Shown here piece by piece: positions 13,111-24,775 of a stretch of 64,000 bases of DNA (positions are counted from its first letter, which is position 1; each line of letters opens with the position of its first letter). The stretch covers positions 5,518,001 to 5,582,000 of the forward strand of contig CP075496.1 of assembly GCA_021613535.1 (NCBI GenBank), written 5' to 3'. Both the position numbers and the translations under genes were made by a program. The notes below the pieces were generated by a model, which was not told the origin of the DNA, searched no databases, and saw only the letters and a list, made by a program, of their open reading frames with translations. This DNA is from Adineta vaga. Lineage: Eukaryota > Rotifera.

Positions 13111-14546
13111 CTTTGTGTTTATTACTCTAAAACTAAACCTAAAGCTAATCTTATTTTTTAAATAAATATCAAGAATAGGTAGATTGTTTCTTCAACTAGC
13201 TCGACTTTTTTTCTCCTCTGTCAATGTCATTGTTATTGGCATTGCCATTTTGAATGAACATTGTTAAATCAATAGTATTTCCTGAGGTCTTTTCTTTCTA
13301 TTCTTATTACTTGCCTTCATTACTTAGCAGTACTTTAGTTCTGGCGTATGAACGAAGTTTAGTAGAGAAAAAAAAAGAGAATTATTAATGGGCACCGATC
13401 TGATGACTTTTTCATTCTCATTCACTGAATCCGTCTGTTGTTGTTATTCTCGGTCGATGCTGTCAACTCGATTTTTTACACAACGATGTGGTTAGCCTGA
13501 ACGTGCTGTTGTCAACATTACACACTACTAATTGTCTTTTTTTTCTTTTCATATTCTCTTTCATGCTTTATATTATGACGAACACATAGAGAGAAAGCGT
13601 GTTTAGACGTGAGGATATATGATTTCTTTTTCTACTAAGGATAATTTAATATGACGCTTGATAGTAGAAGGCAAAGTGTTCTATACATGAAATCGGAAAT
13701 ATGATTTATTGGAAAGTGTGAACAAGTTAAAAGTAGAAAAAAAAGTATGGTTTAATTCAATACTCACTGTCTCACTAGGCGAGAAAATGCTTTAAATAGT
13801 TAGTTAATTTCCTTTTTCCTCTATTTCTGTGTTGAATATAAATATCATAAGATCAATTCTGACAATGCTTTAATTTCCTGATTTTTCTCTCTTTTCAATA
13901 GAATTTCTATATAATAAAATAGATCTAATTTCACTTAGGTATTTTATATTGAGACAAAGAGAAAGAAAATGAGAGTACATGAAAGGATGAAGTTCTCTTT
14001 TACCAGTAATACTAGATTTGATGAAAGTAAAATATTGACTATTGAAGATAAATTGATGTGAAGTATTTGCATGGAATATGTAATAGAGACAGATCAAAAT
14101 CATTTCTCAATCAGTAAATAATAATGATAAATGAGTAAAGAAAAAAATGTTTTTTTATCCAACGTTCAGCTTACTAATACAATATTCTTTATTCTACCGT
14201 AGAATGAACGAGACAAAAGTCTCTCAGATTCTGTTTGTATCTCTTTTAACATAGATAATAATTCATAAATTTATTGATACGATATTCAAATAATCCTTGT
14301 TAGTAAAGATCATACGTTGTTTATTTTGTATCTGTCAAGTCATTTAAATTTTAAGAAATTTATTGAATATAATTTTACATATAAATATAAATCAATAAAA
14401 TCTATCTAAGAGGAAAAAACACAATAGAATCTTCTTTTTTTCTCGATCTAAATAATCATGATTGAAGATTGACTAGAGATACGTTGATTATTCTCTGATA
14501 TTTTCATTATTCACATACATAAATTAGAATATATGAACTAGTCATT
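13111..14546. other. Intergenic, no gene seen
   Basis: About 1.4 kb of AT-rich DNA upstream of the C1q gene. Small open frames on either strand are low-complexity. Probably the promoter of the C1q gene and the 3' UTR of the 14547-15344 gene. Confidence 0.45.
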
Positions 14547-15344
14547 CTATTCTATTGAACTTTTCTTGACACAAGGAGGAGCAGGATCTTCATGGGAAAC
14601 TTTTTCAATAGTAAATCGATTCGAAAATTTACTATTTCGTTTACGTGAACCAGTTATTGAAGGTGCAAATGATTGTTTTCCCGAAACAAGAGATTCCCTT
14701 TCTATATTTGAATTCGATGCAGATGATGTTTCAATTTCTGAATGAACCCGAAGAAGTGATGGTCGATTATTATTCGTTGTACCACCATTTGGACGGCGAA
14801 GTGAAGGAAAACGTTTAGAGAAAAGTTTCGTTGAATCTAAAGCAGATATTACTGATCGATTATCATTTGTTGAGACTGATGTTGGTGATGATAATACACT
14901 ATCATCATTCGCAACATCCGTTCGATGTATATCCGCTAATTTTCGTTTGATTCGATCAATAGTTGCACGATCCGATGTAATTGTTTGATAATATTTTCCA
15001 TGTGTTTCATTTTGTTTTTCACCTGAAGCAAAATAGATTTTCCATAAACGTTCTCGTCGTTCGGGATCTTTTAATTCGTTAAGAATTTGTTTTGTAGTGT
15101 TATCAGCTTGTATATTTCGATAACTAGCAAATGGATTTGTTGATAACGATTGAAGACGCTTTTTTGTTGAAGAATCGGATGAATCGAATAAAAATTGTTG
15201 TTGTATTGTACGTGGACGTACTTGAAGAAAAAGCATCATGGCTAAACCTGTTGAATACCAAATAAGAATAACAGCGATATAAATTGCAGCACCTTGATGA
15301 TCATAAGGTTTGACAATTTCAATAGTTTCTGTAATATTACACAT
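14547..15344 (-). CDS. Unrecognised single-pass membrane protein, 265 aa
   Basis: One uninterrupted coding exon. The protein starts MCNITETIEIVKPYDHQGAA, which includes an NIT glycosylation sequon, then one strong transmembrane helix (residues about 20-42, YIAVILIWYSTGLAMMLFLQ) closed by VRPR. No signal peptide is seen. The cytoplasmic part has a conserved-looking segment (ELKDPERRERLWKIYFASGE and RIKRKLADIHR), then about 120 Ser/Asn-rich, probably disordered residues. A short extracellular N-terminus, one helix near the N-terminus and a basic stop-transfer with an acidic-basic helix resemble KCNE/MiRP potassium-channel beta subunits. The sequence similarity is too weak to call, so this is an architecture-based guess. 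Codon use matches the neighbouring real genes, and the 265-codon length makes chance unlikely. Confidence 0.72.
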   Translation of the reverse strand: MCNITETIEIVKPYDHQGAAIYIAVILIWYSTGLAMMLFLQVRPRTIQQQFLFDSSDSSTKKRLQSLSTNPFASYRNIQADNTTKQILNELKDPERRERLWKIYFASGEKQNETHGKYYQTITSDRATIDRIKRKLADIHRTDVANDDSVLSSPTSVSTNDNRSVISALDSTKLFSKRFPSLRRPNGGTTNNNRPSLLRVHSEIETSSASNSNIERESLVSGKQSFAPSITGSRKRNSKFSNRFTIEKVSHEDPAPPCVKKSSIE

Positions 15345-17271
15345 CGAAAGAGTATTTTACTGGATATTTTACAACGGAAAAATGATGATGGTAGTGTAGA
15401 CAATCGTTTTTCTAATTTGTTATCTGAAATAAGAGAAAAAACCGTGGAGATTAAGATGTTTTATCGTTTGCACCGAAAAAACATAAAAATGTTTTATGAT
15501 ATATAATGTACTTTGATTATCATATGATTAAAGCAATCTGAAAATCTATATATATATATATATATATATATCTTATGCATTGAAAAGAATTTCATTCAGT
15601 TGAGAGTCTGTTAGAAAAAATATACATGAACCATAAGTACGATAATAGTATCATATGGTGATTTTTATATATTAAAATAAAATAAGTGTCAGTGTATTGT
15701 CGTCAATTTGTCGATTTCCATATGTTATAAAATACCTTTAGTAGAATAAGATGATGAAATAATCTCATATCTGGGATAATGTCTTTTGAACGATGACATA
15801 GTGAATTAAAAATCTATAAATTTTCTCTTACTAGTCAAATTTTTCAGTGGGGATATGTCGGATTTATTTATATATAGACATAGATACTCAAGAAACGGTG
15901 TACTGTTGTTAAATGAATATGTGACTAATCTTTTGAAACGATGATTTACTATATGAGATGATAAACGAAATTGAAAATAGTATCGATACAAACGCATTTA
16001 TCAACGAATTAATATTCTCTAGCGATGACTTCTAAGGTATTTCTAATCACTTTATATTTATTTATTCTTTCTCGAATTTCTAATGCTTCTCATCAATAGA
16101 ATTGACCAATTACCTTGATAAAGAACCTCTCATATCAATAAAACTACGAGTCATTTTCATTAGTGTGAATCATGTCATAAACAAAGATTCCTTTTTTTTT
16201 ATAACTGATGTACAAATATCTTACTTACCTGATAGAATGATAGAAACCAACCTGATCTTTTTTAATTCGCTATCTCTCTCTGTCTCGATCTCATTTTGTT
16301 TCTCTTGTTTTTTGGTTTTCTTCGCACTTTACGACACATCAATAACTGCCATGTAGACAATTGATTTATTGTTCTTTTAGTTTTCGTTTAGAAAAAAAAG
16401 TCGAAGAAAAAGAAGAAGAAGGAAAGATGTCAGTGACTTTTTACATGGAGTCAATTCGTGCATTTCTCTTACTACTTTGCCTGCACGTGCAAGCACCTAT
16501 TCTATGTTATCTCGATCATTTCTCTCCTCGTATTTACACATTAAAACAGAGAATAGGGCGAGAGAGAAAAAAGGTAAGAAATATGTATTCCTTTCCGTTT
16601 TATTTTTTTCATCACCTCACTATTGCTTACATATATTTTATAAATGAAAAACTGAGAGAAAAGAACATATAATTATTTATTCGAATGAAGATATGTTAGT
16701 TATTCTTAGCAGTTTATCGTCAATGACTAGAATCAATAAATAGGAATATGATTACCTTCAGCGTTATATTTTCTGCACAAAATGAAACAGATTCTGATTT
16801 AATGTTGTACATTTACTGGGAGATGTGAAATCAAATGTTACCTTTACTTTTCGCTTTCGCTTTCGATTTCTTCTCATGAATGAAAGAATCAACAGATTTC
16901 ATACGATTATTATAGCCGAGATAATTCGATTATTTATTGATATTACGTGTCCAACAATAGTTCTTTTAACCACAGATCACTGATAGTAAAAGTATCCCTC
17001 GAATACAAAATGATTTTTATGTTTGAAACATTCTGATTTCATCGATCAGATTTAATAGTATTATTAATATTTTGAAAATTGACTACGTGCAAACAAACAA
17101 ATTATTTAACAATAAAGTCGGAAATAATAACAAAAACAAAAGAAATGCATGAGACTTTCATATAACAAAAGAAACCATGATTTGATCATATGGCGTATCA
17201 CGACATAATACTTCTGTCAATAAATTATCAAGAGTGAAAAATGAACTCACAGGAATGAGAAAAAAAACGAC
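15345..17271. other. Intergenic, AT-rich with (TA)n and pyrimidine-rich tracts
   Basis: About 1.9 kb. It includes a (TA)n tract at about 15545-15571 and pyrimidine-rich stretches near 16260-16320. Small plus-strand open frames at 16102-16672 are Phe/Ser/Leu-rich products of T/C-rich DNA and show no family features. Confidence 0.45.
15545..15571. repeat. (TA)n microsatellite
   Basis: Uninterrupted TA repeat about 26 bases long in intergenic DNA upstream of the 14547-15344 gene. Confidence 0.9.
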
Positions 17272-18918
17272 TTATCGCATACGATATAGTCCATTTAGTT
17301 TTGAATCGGGATTTCGTACACATTTTGCTTTAGGAAATATATTCCAAAATCGAAGTGTTTCATCACCAGATCCAGTAACAATTGATTCACCATCTGGACT
17401 CATGGCTAAATAAAGAACACGTTGTTGATGACCAAGTAATTTTGCTAATGGTTGCATGGTTGGATATTTCCAAACAACAACATGATTTTGTGGCACACCA
17501 TGTGTTGAAACAAGTTCGTCAGGAGAATTTCTTGACCAAACTAGTTGACATACTTGAGAACCTGTATCATAAATACTTGTTGTTTGACATGTTAATGATG
17601 AACGAAAACGTATATGACGATCAGCTGCACCACCACCAGAAGCTAATAAACCTTGTTGATGTGGTGACCAAGCTATCGCTTTTACAGCAGCGATATGATC
17701 ATTGAAAACATGTAATGGTTGTGATGGCTGATTTTTTGACCAGAGTAATAATTGATTGTCATTACCACCACTAGCCAATATTGATTTTTCTGGTGACCAT
17801 TTCAACCCACAAACTTCTTGTTTATGACCATGAAATGTATGTACAATCGGTTGTTGACGTATATCATGTTCGAGAATAGTTCGATCACGTGAGCCCGAAC
17901 ATAATGACCATTCATTCCAAGCAAGTACACCAACACGATTCGTATGTTTACAAATCGATTGCACTCGTTTTCGAGTTGTTACATCATAGATATGTATATG
18001 ACCACGTTGAGTACCTATTCATTAAAATCAAATTGATAAAGATTCTACATGATTGATAGTTAATGTCTTACCAACTGCTAATATATTCGACCAATCTGAC
18101 CAATTCACTGATGTAACAATATCAGAACCGATAATATTTACTTGATTATTATTTGGTACTGGTAAAGATGTGTGTGTAAGATCACATAACAATTGTACAC
18201 TATTCGTTTGAGCATTATGTAAATAGACACATGAACCCAAAGCTACACTGAGAATATTTGATGGTGACCAGTCGATTAAATTTAAATAGAAATCATCTTG
18301 TAAATCAGGTGCATCTAAGACTTTATAGGGAAGTTCTGCAATGTGTCGAATAGTTTTTTTCGGTGAATAAAGTAAATGAATCGATGCATTTGATATTGGT
18401 GATCGATTAAAATGTTGTTTTGTAATAAGATTAGATTTACATGAAAGATCTTCTCGACGTTCTGAATATCGAAATATTGAACAATTTTCTTTACTTGTCG
18501 ATGATTTTTTTGGTGTTGTTACTGTTTTCATTGTATCAGAGTCGGTATTTTGCATATCAGAAGTCTTCAATATGGAATCAATATTTGTATTTAATAGAGT
18601 ATTCTGTAACAGTTGTTCATAGACAGCTAGATCAGGTTCACTACCTGTGATACCTGTACTAAGACCTATTTCATTTTGTTCATATTTACATTTTTTATTG
18701 GGTGATGTCGTTGTTGATGAACATTGTGTTTTCTGTGGGGAGGAAGATATTGGAGATGTAGAAAATTGATAATGAAGATTTGATGAAGAGAGAGAAGATC
18801 GAAGTGGAATGTATCGATCACTTGTTTTAATAGGTGATTGAATTGGACTTGTGTACGATGATAGAGAATTTTGTCCATTCATTGAGAGAAGTAAACGACG
18901 CTCAAATTGAGCATCCAT
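17272..18918 (-). CDS. FZR1: Fizzy-related protein / CDH1, WD40 co-activator of the APC/C
   Basis: Two exons (18072-18918 and 17272-18014) encode 529 residues. The protein activates the anaphase-promoting complex and recruits D-box/KEN substrates in late mitosis and G1. The N-terminus MDAQFERRLLLSMNGQN matches FZR1 rather than CDC20, and the C-box is DRYIPLR (residues 34-40). A KEN sequence lies in TSKENCSIF. The entry to the propeller is PYKVLDAPDLQDDFYLNLID, nearly identical to human. Seven WD repeats follow: VCGLKWSPEKSILASGGNDN, AVKAIAWSPHQQGLLASGGG, VLYLAMSPDGESIVTGSGDE. Two departures are visible: RHIRFRSSLTC, where the family has a Trp after RF, and a C-terminus ending YRMR instead of the usual Ile-Arg tail that docks on APC3. 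Orthology is firm; the effect of the changes is unknown. Confidence 0.95.
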
Positions 18919-21672
18919 TTGATTTGATATGATAAAAGAAACGAAATGAATTGAAATAAAAAAGAACCGAAAGAAAAAACAATGACTAGATTACAGATCT
19001 AGAAATGAAACGAAATAAAATAGATGTAAATGTTAATAAAATTGTTTTCATCAATCTAAACCGGTATTGAACGGTGTTGCATGAGTGAGAAAGATTGCTC
19101 ACTGGGTGGTCATTGTTCCCAATACAAAGAACGTTAAGAAGAAAGAATGAGATACTAACCAATATGTGAAATTGGGATAATATTTCGTTTGCAAGATCGA
19201 AAGATACATTTTCTATCATGAATAGTGATGACTGTGACTGAACTCGATTCAAAAAGAAAGAAGATTTCAAGAAAGGCTTTGTTCAAATTTGATAGATGTC
19301 AGTAAATGTCTCAACTAGTCATTACATGTCGATGAAATGAAAGAACAAAAATTGATGTAGACTAAAGTTAGTTTTCATCACAAAATAAGTTTGTGAAAAA
19401 AGATAGTGATGCATAATATGGATATGATATAGAGTCATAACTAACTACATTGAATTTTGTCGTACGGTTACGTATAGTAATAGCCTTGTGTGAATGTCTG
19501 CCTGCTATACATTTGATGAAGTATTGAAAAATGATTCTCAATTGTCTCTATGTTTTCTTCAATCATATAATTAGACAGATATCTATCGAAATATTTTAAT
19601 TCTATTTCGAGTGACAACACTTTATCTAATGAATCAATATAGCCTCAAGGAAATAAAGCTGAATATACTTAGGTGAGCAATGATGCATATATATGACGAA
19701 AAAAATCATTTGAACATATATAATATGACTGATGATCTTGCCCAGAGGGGATGTTTATTCGTCTTGTCATAAACACTAAGAAAGACTAGATAACATTCAT
19801 CTGCTGTCAATAGCTTGATTAAACTCGAGACTTTCACAAAATCCTGTCACTTGATTAGAAGAAAAGCACAACGGTAATCATTGTCTATTCTTTTATGTTT
19901 TGTTTTATTATTATTTAAATTATCTTAAACAACAACAACAACAATATGAAACTTTTCAATTAAAATAGTCTTTTTAGACATTTTTGTTGATTAAAGTTAG
20001 TCGTCTACTAACGATCGGAAAAGGAATTTCCTGTTATTTTTTTATCTCGATATTTGTTTCAGTATAGGACGAATATTATCCCAGTTTCCGTTCGCAAGAT
20101 CATTGTAACACAAAAATGTCACTATTTTTAGATACTGTAGAACATCAGATGATAAAGTCAAAAATAGATATTGAACTCTTTCAATTGTCATAAACTATTA
20201 TATTTAATAATAGTCTAGTTGAGAAAAGCGCAGTATAATCAAAACCTTAATAATATTCATCAATGACGAGAGCATTCATGTTTTAAAAAACAATTCCACT
20301 TCGAAACCATCTGAAGATTGATTTTCAGAAGGTTTATAAGTATGAGTCCAAACAATAATTCATGACTTTTATCGATTGTTTCATTGAAGACTTTGCTGCT
20401 ACTGAATAGAATCAATAGACAATATGATTATTATCAAATCTTTTCATGTCTGAGTAGTATAATGCAAGTGAATATTTAACGAATAACCAAGAAAATGTAA
20501 CAATCAATGATTTGAATTGGACTTCAATGACTTTGCCTTCAATTATTTAGATATATTTATGATATCAGACAGATTATCTTGAACTAGTAACAATGATTTA
20601 CTTAAGTGTCTGGTCTACTTTAAAGTACTTGAATACTTAAAATAATATACTTCATCATATGCTCTGTATTTAACCAGAAGACAATTGTTCAAAACAAACA
20701 AGCTACTAAGATAATATTTGTCTAAACTCTGTGATTCTTTCATTCTTTTTCTCTCTTATACAATGTTAAAGATTCCGAAAAATCATTTCACAGATGATGT
20801 CATCAATAAACTTTCAATACCAAATCATATCAAATTAAGTCTTATGATGGAAAACGATCCATTGAATATTGCCTCAGTTTCGATACCTTCTCAACATTAT
20901 TTATTCATGACTGTTGAGCTTGAATGGTATTTCGAATCATCCTTGGCCAAATCAAGTAGGTCCTGTAGATCTGTTCTTGGTTTTAGTATTTACTTTAAAA
21001 GAACGAAAAAAGAACAGCAGCAAAGCACACGCGCAAACGGCAACAAAAAAGAAAAATGCGTGTATCCCTGTAATAAACAGAAAAACAATTGAATACAATG
21101 AAAAACAAAACAAAACGAAAGAAAAGTCTGATTTGTTTTTTTTTCATATGCATGAGTTAATGTTCTACAGTTAGTGGCAGGACCAAAAAGACCGTATCAA
21201 AAAAAAACGAAAAGAAAAAGAGAACGACAACGAAAATTTGTTACGGTTGTAACGACAACACGTATATTGTCGTCGCAACAATAAAATAGAAAGAAAAACA
21301 ACAACATCAACAAACAGAAAAAAAGAAATCGTAGTTGCAGAAGTGCAACAAAACAGTAGTAACAACAGCGAAAAGAAAGCGAAGAGAAGGAGCGAAATGC
21401 CTATGAAAATTGTTGGATTAATATCTTAACAAACGAGAGAGAGAGAAAAGGCAGTTAGTCTTTCTACACGTACGAATCGTTCTATTTCATTCACCAGGCT
21501 CTCATACATCACACACACTCACACACACACACACACGAAAGAAAAACGATAATAACACTCATGCAAGACTGTTCTAGATTATGTGCGACACGCTTATTTT
21601 TGTTTTAGTAATATCAAAGAAAATGAATGTTCAAATGAGTATAGTGCAAGAATAGAATATATTTTGGGATTC
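18919..21672. other. Long intergenic region, no gene seen
   Basis: About 2.75 kb upstream of FZR1 and downstream of the SERBP1-type gene. It contains a CA repeat near 21509-21536 and A/G-rich sequence around 21000-21330 that yields Lys/Asn-rich open frames. A 124-codon open frame at 20718-21092 has no recognised homology and biased composition. Presumed FZR1 promoter and SERBP1 3' UTR. Confidence 0.45.
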
Positions 21673-23941
21673 TTATTGTTTTGGAAGAGTGGGAAAATCA
21701 TGTGTATCATTTAAATCAGGTGTATTAGGATTGGCATGTGAACGGTTATAACCACCACGCGATCCACGGCCATAATTTCCGTATGGTCGTCGATATTCGC
21801 CACGACCAGATCCTTGTCCTAGGAGATTTCAATACATCTCTATAACTTATATGAGTAATTACTTACTTGAACCACCACGATATGGTCTTTGTTGTTGATC
21901 ATCATACTGATATTCACCAGTCTGTGGAGACGTGGGCGATTGTTGTTGACTTGGTGACTTAGCTAAAAAGAGAAGGAATTGTTCATATAATAAGAATCTG
22001 TAAAAAAAATGACAAATTAGTTACATCTTTGTTGATCATCTCGATATGGTCGATCATCTCGATACGGTCGATCACGGAAACGACCACCACTACTACCACT
22101 GCCACTGCCACGGCGTTGTCCACCTCTGGATCCAAATGGACCACCACGGGGAAATTCAATTGGTTTGAAATGAAGTGGAATTGTAATAAGCTTTTTCTTT
22201 CCACCGATTTGTTCACCATCTTCATCTTCATCTTCTAATAGAAAAGAACAAAATCTTTACAATGAATTATCTATTTTTCCCTAAACTTACGTTCAGCACC
22301 ACTTTCTTCTTCTACTTCTTCATCCGATTCAGCATTACCAGTCTTTTTTCGATATTCATGTTTAAATTGCCAATTTTTTTGATCTTCACCTTCACCTGCA
22401 GTACGGCGATTGAATTGTGGTAGTTTTTCTTGATGTACTCGTTTCTTTTCTTCTAATTGTTTCTTATACTCATCCAATGTTAGTTGCTTCTTTTCAGCTT
22501 CATCTACTTGGTCTGCCCAATTTTTTGCTGTCGGTGCTTCTTGATCTGCTGTTTCATTCTTTTCGCTAGAATTATTGAATATTTATTGCATTTTTTCACA
22601 AAAATAATATCATTCATTCTTACTCAGCTATTAACTGTTGTTCGTCGGGTATTTCAGTAGCATTACCCCAATTATGAGCACCTTCACCATCTTTCTTTTC
22701 AACAGGTTTGACACCGCTAAAGAAAAATGAATGTTTCTATTACTAAACTACAATCAAAATTCGGCTGTATCACTTACGAAGTATATGAACGTTGTTGCCG
22801 ATCATGTTGACGGCGATTATGTCGATAATCTTCTTGATTACCTTCACCACTTTCACGATCATATTGATATTGACGATCTTGCCCGTATGGACGATTACTA
22901 CGAAATGTTCGAGCACGAAAATGTCCACGACCACCACGACGAGCTCCATCTGGTTCAAATGATCGATCTTGTGATGCTGGATCTGTGTCTAATTCTTGAC
23001 TGTCAGTTTTAACTGGTTGAGAACGAGTATTATCGAAACTTGAACTACATAATAAAAGTAAAAGATATTGAAAATTCAGATAGAAAACTTCTTCTGAAAC
23101 TAAGAAAAAGCTATTTGCTAAAGTATTTTCTACATACTCGGTATTTTGTTGCCATTCATTATCTTCTTGTGTTCGTGGTTGCTGTTGTTGTTGAGAGCCT
23201 TCTTCATTGTTTCGATTATTGAAATTACCACGGCCACCACGACCACGACCACGGCCTCGACCTCCATCGTAGTTTCGATTATAAAATATTCCACGTGGAG
23301 TACCTCGACCACGATCGCCACCACCACGTCCACGACCTTGATAACCACCAAATCTTTGATTATTATCTCCTCCTTCACCAACTTCACCGCTCTGTTCAAA
23401 ATTACGAGTATCATAGGATGTTTGTTGTCCTTCAAATCGATTGAAACGTTGTTGTCCACCGCCGCGACCACCACGTCCACCACCTTCATATGGAGGTCGA
23501 TCTTGACCAGCACTACCACCACCTCTTCTAGGGAAACCACGACCACCACCTACAAATATACAGATATCAGAACTATAAATCAATTTGAAGTAAAATTCTT
23601 ATTATTTTACCTCGTCCACTATCAATTCGTGTTTGTTGTTGCTGTTGATTATTATCATTTGATACATTTGACTGTTGTCGTCGTTGGTCATTTATTGTCG
23701 ATTTTCCACTTGAATTTTCTTTATTTGTCTTTGGTGCATTACTACTCACATTTGTTGCAGTAGTTGGTGTTGGTTTTTTACTCGTAGCACTACTAACTGT
23801 TTTCGAATCTTTAGTAGTTTTTTTTGATTTTTCTTCAAGCTGTGTTTGTTTTGCAATATATTCATCTGGATCTTCATCATGATCAACCAAATCTAGGAAA
23901 CGATTTCCTGTATTAATACCATATTCAAAATTGAGCACCAT
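21673..23941 (-). CDS. SERBP1: SERBP1/HABP4-family RGG-rich mRNA- and ribosome-binding protein
   Basis: About seven exons. The start FEYGINTGNRFLDLVDHDED is the family N-terminal motif (NRF..L.D.E.DP). An Asn/Gln/Ser-rich linker leads to a long RGG/Arg-Gly-Gly region (RGRGRGGRGNFNNRN and similar), typical of RNA binding and arginine methylation. The conserved middle is present: AHNWGNATEIPDEQQ, then KKQLTLDEYKKQLEEKK, corresponding to the MTLDEWKA block, and GGKKKLITIPLHFKPIEFPR. A second RGG segment follows, and the protein ends DTHDFPTLPKQ, close to the human DPEAFPALA end. Known members (SERBP1, Stm1-like) sit in the mRNA channel of idle 80S ribosomes with eEF2. A ribosome-dormancy role would suit a drought-tolerant animal, but that is inference. 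It may be orthologous to both vertebrate SERBP1 and HABP4. It is divergent from the BRSK gene. Confidence 0.88.
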
Positions 23942-24775
23942 TTTCTTTGATTTGAATTATGTGTCACAAATTGAAGAATTGCATCTAAAAGAAGACGAAA
24001 ATAAACAAATAAGTCAACTATTCAGGTTCCGGTAAAATAATCATAGGAGGCTTGTTTCATTTTATAAAGCGAATAAAATAAAATGTTTGTTTTTTATCAT
24101 TTCAGTTTCCTTTTTGTTTTACTTACTATGATTAATAATAATTTGTTGATAGTAATAAATAATCGTACGCACGTACGCTGTTATGAATGGTAAAAAGAAA
24201 AGGAAAAAAAAATGTCGTATCGATAATTTTCTTTAGTAAAAGATGTGTATGTACGTATCGAAAGGACGAATAAGAGAAAGAAAAAATGGATATCGGAAAG
24301 AATTTTGGTGCTTAGCAAAAGACAAACTAACATCGTTAAAGAGGTCATTATGAGTAGGATGATTTCCTTGTAGATAAATAAATTTTAAACATTAATTTTC
24401 TCTTTTACAATTGATTTATTCGTAAGAATTGAAAAAAAAAGAAAAAAAATTGTTTGCTTTTTCTAAATGCATTTATTTAGTGGTTCTATGCATTTAGAAA
24501 TAAACATGCGTAACGATTATGGTTGATTCTTCATCCAAGAATTACCAATGTTCTTCAAGCAGAGTAAATTATTAGCGTGTTTGAAGCAGTAAAGAAAAAT
24601 ATAGTTTGACGATGTTTATTATCTATGAGTTAATTATTAGTGATTTATAAAAGAATGATGTTCAATAGCTGATAGATCTTTTGTTCTTGGTTCGTGAGAT
24701 TAATACGTAAGTTTATTTCTATATTTAATGATTATTTACTGAAATTTTATTTATTCTTCGTTGTTCATTCAAGCA
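23942..24775. promoter_or_regulatory. Shared promoter region of divergent SERBP1-type and BRSK genes
   Basis: The two starts face away from each other 834 bases apart, so both promoters lie here. The segment has long A/T runs, a perfect inverted repeat at 24460-24500, and a 67-base 5' UTR intron of the kinase gene (24707-24773, GTAAGT to TTCAAG) ending two bases before the BRSK ATG. No TATA box or initiator can be assigned with confidence. Confidence 0.6.
24460..24500. repeat. Perfect 13-base inverted repeat with 15-base loop
   Basis: The left arm TTTCTAAATGCAT (24460-24472) is the exact reverse complement of the right arm ATGCATTTAGAAA (24488-24500). Each arm contains the palindrome ATGCAT. 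It lies between the two divergent genes, about 275 bases before the BRSK ATG. It could be a paired binding site (ATGCAAAT/POU-like sequence is close) or a DNA/RNA hairpin. Function is unknown. Confidence 0.85.

Noticed and set aside
16102-16672. Two plus-strand open frames of 84 and 103 codons
   Set aside because: Phe/Ser/Leu-rich translation of T/C-rich DNA with no conserved-looking segment.
20718-21092. 124-codon plus-strand open frame upstream of FZR1
   Set aside because: No recognised motif, composition drifts into Lys/Gln/Asn runs from A-rich DNA, and no supporting splice structure.
23146-23763. 205-codon plus-strand open frame, Thr/Ser-rich
   Set aside because: It is exactly antisense to the RGG/Gln-rich exons of the SERBP1-type gene; the repetitive codons of that gene create the open frame.
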